From Lactobacillales bacterium (GTDB lineage Bacteria; Bacillota; Bacilli; Lactobacillales; Vagococcaceae), in assembly GCA_015655485.1 (NCBI GenBank), contig JAATEZ010000372.1, positions 1 to 18,691 of the forward strand: a stretch of 18,691 bases of DNA. The letters are read 5' to 3'. A model generated the notes under the pieces. That model did no database searches, was not told where the DNA came from, and worked only from the letters and a program-made list of their open reading frames with translations. The position numbers and the translations under genes were made by a program. Shown here one piece after another: positions 15,670-18,691 of this stretch (positions are counted from its first letter, which is position 1; each line of letters begins with the position of its first letter).

Positions 15670-16938
15670 TCATCGATAGCTCTGAATAATTTTATCCACT
15701 AATTCATCCGCAGCTCCATATGGAAAATGGGTGTTGTAGGACTCAAACACCTTTCCATATTCTTCTTTATTGACTGCATAAATATGAAATCCATTACTAT
15801 AGGCACAAAGTATGGTCTCTTTTTCATCAAACTCTCTAAGCCGTTTACCCAATGTACTGTCAATTTCAAATGGCATCGCAATAAAACGAATATCAGAAAA
15901 ATTAAATACAAAGCAGTTAAGACGATATTGAATTTGATTCAAAGCCAATTTTGCCTCCACATCCACCAAATAGGAGGTTCTAATTTTTGCCGCTTCACGA
16001 CTATTCGTTTCTAAATTGGCTATTTTTCGATTCAGTTCAGCTTTTTTTTCTAATAAATATGCATTTTTTTTCGGAAAATAATCAATCAAATAAGGAACTT
16101 TTATGATTTCTAAATTCGAAAAATCAAGCGTTTTAGTTGCAGTATCGCTTAATACTTGCTGACCGATACCTACTCCAGTACGTTCTACCTCATCCCAATC
16201 AGCTCCATGCTTTAACAATCTACAGCTGACATCTCCACACTCGCCATTTACCACCATTACAGGCATCTTAATTCGTGCTTGTACATATTTTCTTAATGGA
16301 CCAAAAAAATCAGCCGAAACATAATGATTTTGTGCGCCTAATACCGTCGGATGACAGGCAATATTCAGCAGCGATACCAGCTCAAGACCCTCGCTGTCAA
16401 AAAAATCGATCCGGTCAATTTTGTCACGATAATAGCCTTCTGGATTGTTCCTGTTGTTGAAAAAGCCTTTAATTGAATGCGTACTAAAAGTTGCTGAGGC
16501 CTCTTTCAGATTTCGTAAACAATCTTTCACATTCAATACAATGGCCGAAGCAATGTCGTCCAAGTATTCGGCATCAGGAACTTGTGGCGTAAAAAGTCCT
16601 TTTGAGGTCATTGGGCTTGAATGGGTATGTGAACAAGACAAAATAATACTTTCAGAAGATATTCCTGATTTCTTGGAAACTAACTCTATTACCCTCTGAC
16701 AATAGTCATCATCCAGCAGAGCAAGATCCAGCGCATTCAATACCATCGTCTGACCAGCCTGTATAACCAAGGTAGACAACTCAATATCATCCAGTTGATT
16801 TTTTGCAGTCCGTACCGTTTCTTCGGAAGATTCATTAAATTCTTCTGTCTGATTTAATCGAAATCTCTTCTCATTGTAACCATCCATTCCACATGGAAAA
16901 ATCGGATTAATGAGTCTTTTTTTATATGCAATTTTCAT
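15670..16938 (-). CDS. Neutral/alkaline ceramidase-like hydrolase
   Basis: This 422-residue protein has the N-terminal domain pattern of neutral ceramidases. ILSCSHTHSSP (99-109) has the zinc-binding His-Thr-His. NIACHPTVLG (192-201), the SAD at 208-210 and VVNGECGDVS (229-238) are the next conserved blocks. Ceramidases break the amide bond between a fatty acid and an amino alcohol. Bacterial relatives in sugar or amide clusters have unknown substrates. No signal peptide is visible, unlike secreted ceramidases (about 650 residues), and the C-terminal immunoglobulin-like domain is missing. ATG 16938 is preceded by GAGGAGA 7 bases away. It lies 64 bases after the PTS gene. The likely role is cytoplasmic cleavage of an amide in a substrate imported by that permease. 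Confidence 0.82.
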   Translation of the reverse strand: MKIAYKKRLINPIFPCGMDGYNEKRFRLNQTEEFNESSEETVRTAKNQLDDIELSTLVIQAGQTMVLNALDLALLDDDYCQRVIELVSKKSGISSESIILSCSHTHSSPMTSKGLFTPQVPDAEYLDDIASAIVLNVKDCLRNLKEASATFSTHSIKGFFNNRNNPEGYYRDKIDRIDFFDSEGLELVSLLNIACHPTVLGAQNHYVSADFFGPLRKYVQARIKMPVMVVNGECGDVSCRLLKHGADWDEVERTGVGIGQQVLSDTATKTLDFSNLEIIKVPYLIDYFPKKNAYLLEKKAELNRKIANLETNSREAAKIRTSYLVDVEAKLALNQIQYRLNCFVFNFSDIRFIAMPFEIDSTLGKRLREFDEKETILCAYSNGFHIYAVNKEEYGKVFESYNTHFPYGAADELVDKIIQSYR

Positions 16939-17002
16939 AGTCAGTTCTCCTCGAATTCATTCATCTGTACATTTCATTACAAAGCAAGCCATGATTTTTC
17001 GA

Positions 17003-18424
17003 TTACAAAGCCTCTGCTACATTCGTTGCGCTTTTTTCTGCAACCACCGATTTCTGCAGCACATAAGTCACTGCAAAGGAAGTTCCGCCTGCAATCAATG
17101 CGGTTATAATTGCGAAATAAAAATTCCATGTAAGGCCCGATCCGTCTGTAGGAATAAAGGTGGGTAAAGCCGCGATCCCGGGTGAAACTACCGCATATTG
17201 CTTTAAATGAATAAATCCTGCAAATAGTCCGCAAACTAATCCGCCAATAACTGCTCCTTTAAAGGCATTTTTATAAACTAACAAAACACCAAAAATGGAA
17301 GGTTCCGTAATCCCCATTACTCCGGTGATCCCTGCAGACAAACTCAAGGCCTTTTTATCTGTTTCTTTTAAAGCAAGAGACATAGCTATAGCTGCACTAC
17401 CAATTGCAATATTCGCGGCTAACATGCCCGGCATGACAAAATTATCATAATTCAACTCTGCCATTGTTGCAAAAACTAATGGAAACAACGCTTGATTGGT
17501 TCCTGTCATTACTAAAACAGGGGTAAACGCCCCAATCAACCCTACACTCAGCCAACCTAGATTTTCATTAACAAAGCCCAGCGCACTGGCTATATATTTT
17601 CCGGCTTCGTTTCCGATCGGACCTAAAAAAATCAAGGTTACTGGTGTGACAATCAAAATGGTCACTAAAGGATTCACAAAAAATTTAACTTCTTTTGGTG
17701 TCATTCGATCAATTCCTTTGTAAACTGCATACATAAACAGAACCCCTAAAATAACTGGAATAACCGTTGTATTATAGGTAGTTGTCGCGACTGGTATTGA
17801 AAGGAACTCCAGACCTTCTGCTCCATCAATCGAGGAGTGGACTAAAATCGCTCCTAAATACATCCCTAGCATTGGATTTATTCCCAGCTTGTTCGCCGAA
17901 CTATATCCCAAGAAAATTGGTAAAAAATAAAAACCAGCAGAATTTATCGCTGACAAAATCACATAGGTTCCTGTTTCACTGGATAAACCGAAAAATGTAA
18001 CGGCTATATTTAATACAGCAGATACCAGTCCGGCAGCAACTAAAATAGGAAGCACCGGTACAAACGTTCCACTAATAAAGTCAACAACTTTGAAAAAATA
18101 ACTTTTAAACCGCATAGGTTCTTTCTTTATTTTTAAATCTTCCTCTATCGTCTCTTCAATTCTCCCAGAATCACTGAAATCTCCTAATTTGATAAACTCT
18201 GAGTATACATTTCCCACTCCAGTTCCAACTATAATCTGAACTTCATTCTGGCGGATGACACTCCCTAATGCTCCCTCAAATTTGTCCAGCTCTTTCACAT
18301 GAACTTTCGCGGTATCTTTTACCGTCAATCTCAATCTTGTTGCACAATGATTGGTTACAATAACGTTGTCTTTTCCTCCTACTGCTGACAATATTTTTTT
18401 TGCTAACTCTAGGTCCTTTTCCAT
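17003..18424 (-). CDS. PTS EIIBC permease, beta-glucoside/glucose superfamily
   Basis: This 473-residue protein imports and phosphorylates a sugar. The EIIB domain (1-85) has the phosphorylated Cys27 in TNHCATRLRLTV. The EIIC domain (about 110-465) has roughly ten membrane segments, the loop motif VMTGTNQALFPL and the family signature GVMGITEPSIFG (368-379). No EIIA domain is fused, so a separate EIIA must serve it. ATG 18424 is used because AGGAGGG lies 7 bases upstream; upstream in-frame codons lack a ribosome binding site. It is the first visible gene of the right-hand cluster and defines its substrate as a sugar or sugar conjugate. The exact sugar cannot be told from the motifs. Confidence 0.9.
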   Translation of the reverse strand: MEKDLELAKKILSAVGGKDNVIVTNHCATRLRLTVKDTAKVHVKELDKFEGALGSVIRQNEVQIIVGTGVGNVYSEFIKLGDFSDSGRIEETIEEDLKIKKEPMRFKSYFFKVVDFISGTFVPVLPILVAAGLVSAVLNIAVTFFGLSSETGTYVILSAINSAGFYFLPIFLGYSSANKLGINPMLGMYLGAILVHSSIDGAEGLEFLSIPVATTTYNTTVIPVILGVLFMYAVYKGIDRMTPKEVKFFVNPLVTILIVTPVTLIFLGPIGNEAGKYIASALGFVNENLGWLSVGLIGAFTPVLVMTGTNQALFPLVFATMAELNYDNFVMPGMLAANIAIGSAAIAMSLALKETDKKALSLSAGITGVMGITEPSIFGVLLVYKNAFKGAVIGGLVCGLFAGFIHLKQYAVVSPGIAALPTFIPTDGSGLTWNFYFAIITALIAGGTSFAVTYVLQKSVVAEKSATNVAEAL

Positions 18425-18484
18425 AGCAGAGCCCTCCTGTTTTCTTTTACTTTCCAGCCGCCAAAAATTCTGAATTTTCTGAAA

Positions 18485-18513
18485 ATAAAACAAATACTTC
18501 TGAAACTCGCCAA
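18485..18513 (-). promoter_or_regulatory. Candidate promoter of the PTS gene
   Basis: On the minus strand TTGGCG (18508-18513) and TTTTAT (18485-18490) are 17 bases apart, about 60 bases before the start codon. Both hexamers are imperfect. The palindrome GTTATAAC near 18549 and CAGAG-CACA-CTCTG at 18571-18584 lie further upstream and could be operators. Confidence 0.28.
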
Positions 18514-18600
18514 CAGTTTATGATATAAATACTAACATAGGGTAATCGTTATAACTTATACCTATAGTAACAGAGCACACTCTGAAAAGGGGGACAAATA

Positions 18601-18691
18601 TTGTCACCAAAGCATTTATCCTTGTTTAACCGTTGTAACAGTCACCATTTTTTTGAAAAATCCAGACTTTTTTCAAATAAAAACTCAATTA
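18601..18691 (+). CDS. Possible start of a divergent gene, cut by the right edge
   Basis: A TTG at 18601 follows AAAAGGGGGA by 6 bases and the frame stays open for 30 codons to the window end (starting MSPKHLSLFNRCNSHHFF). A regulator divergent from the PTS gene would be expected here, but no helix-turn-helix is seen in this short piece. It could be chance. Confidence 0.2.
   Translation, partial: MSPKHLSLFNRCNSHHFFEKSRLFSNKNSI
18625..18638. promoter_or_regulatory. cre-like catabolite control site
   Basis: TTTAACCGTTGTAA matches the cre consensus TGWAANCGNTNWCA at 12 of 14 positions and is partly symmetrical around the CG. It lies about 200 bases upstream of the PTS gene, consistent with CcpA control of a sugar cluster, though far from the likely promoter. 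Confidence 0.35.

Noticed and set aside
18541..18600. A strong CcpA site at GTTATAACGATTACC
   Set aside because: It has three mismatches to the cre consensus; the site at 18625-18638 is better.
1..18691. tRNA or rRNA genes and CRISPR arrays
   Set aside because: No cloverleaf, rRNA-like stretch or regularly spaced repeats were seen on reading both strands.

Overview
The window reads as a low-GC Gram-positive (Firmicutes) chromosome, most likely Lactobacillales. The grounds are strong AGGAGG-type ribosome binding sites, a DUF3290/DUF421 membrane-protein pair, a fused-type AdhE N-terminus, a glucose-superfamily PTS permease and AT-rich spacers. Most genes lie on the minus strand; the clear exception is an AraC-type regulator at 7540-8508. 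Species cannot be decided from this sequence alone.

Left part (1-2620): the 5' end of adhE runs off the left edge. It is followed by a badly decayed transposase remnant on the plus strand (about 1017-1473). Next is a zinc alcohol dehydrogenase gene interrupted by an in-frame TAG at codon 48. Genes from here to about 6800 look richer in G+C than the right half.

Catabolic block (1544-8508): reading the minus strand, two short leading ORFs are followed by an ABM-fold monooxygenase-like protein, a nitronate-monooxygenase-family flavoprotein, an acetoacetate-decarboxylase-family protein, an MFS transporter and the broken alcohol dehydrogenase. The AraC regulator is divergent and is the obvious candidate controller. 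A 52-codon C-terminal gene fragment on the plus strand (4943-5101) sits inside the block and marks a past deletion or rearrangement.

Middle (8509-11441): about 1 kb of AT-rich debris holds gene fragments, stray ribosome binding sites and inverted repeats. After it come a strong terminator, the DUF421 and DUF3290 genes, a metK (S-adenosylmethionine synthetase) remnant with a frameshift, an internal deletion and a truncated end, a terminator, and a credible 27-residue small ORF.

Right part (11513-18691): one-directional genes on the minus strand encode, in transcription order, a PTS EIIBC permease, a neutral-ceramidase-like hydrolase, an M81 (MlrC-like) metallopeptidase, a hairpin, an M24-type peptidase-fold protein whose metal site looks degraded, and an EamA/DMT transporter. 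This suggests uptake of a PTS substrate followed by amide or peptide-bond hydrolysis. It is the most promising candidate for an undescribed catabolic system in the window. A cre-like site lies upstream of the PTS gene.
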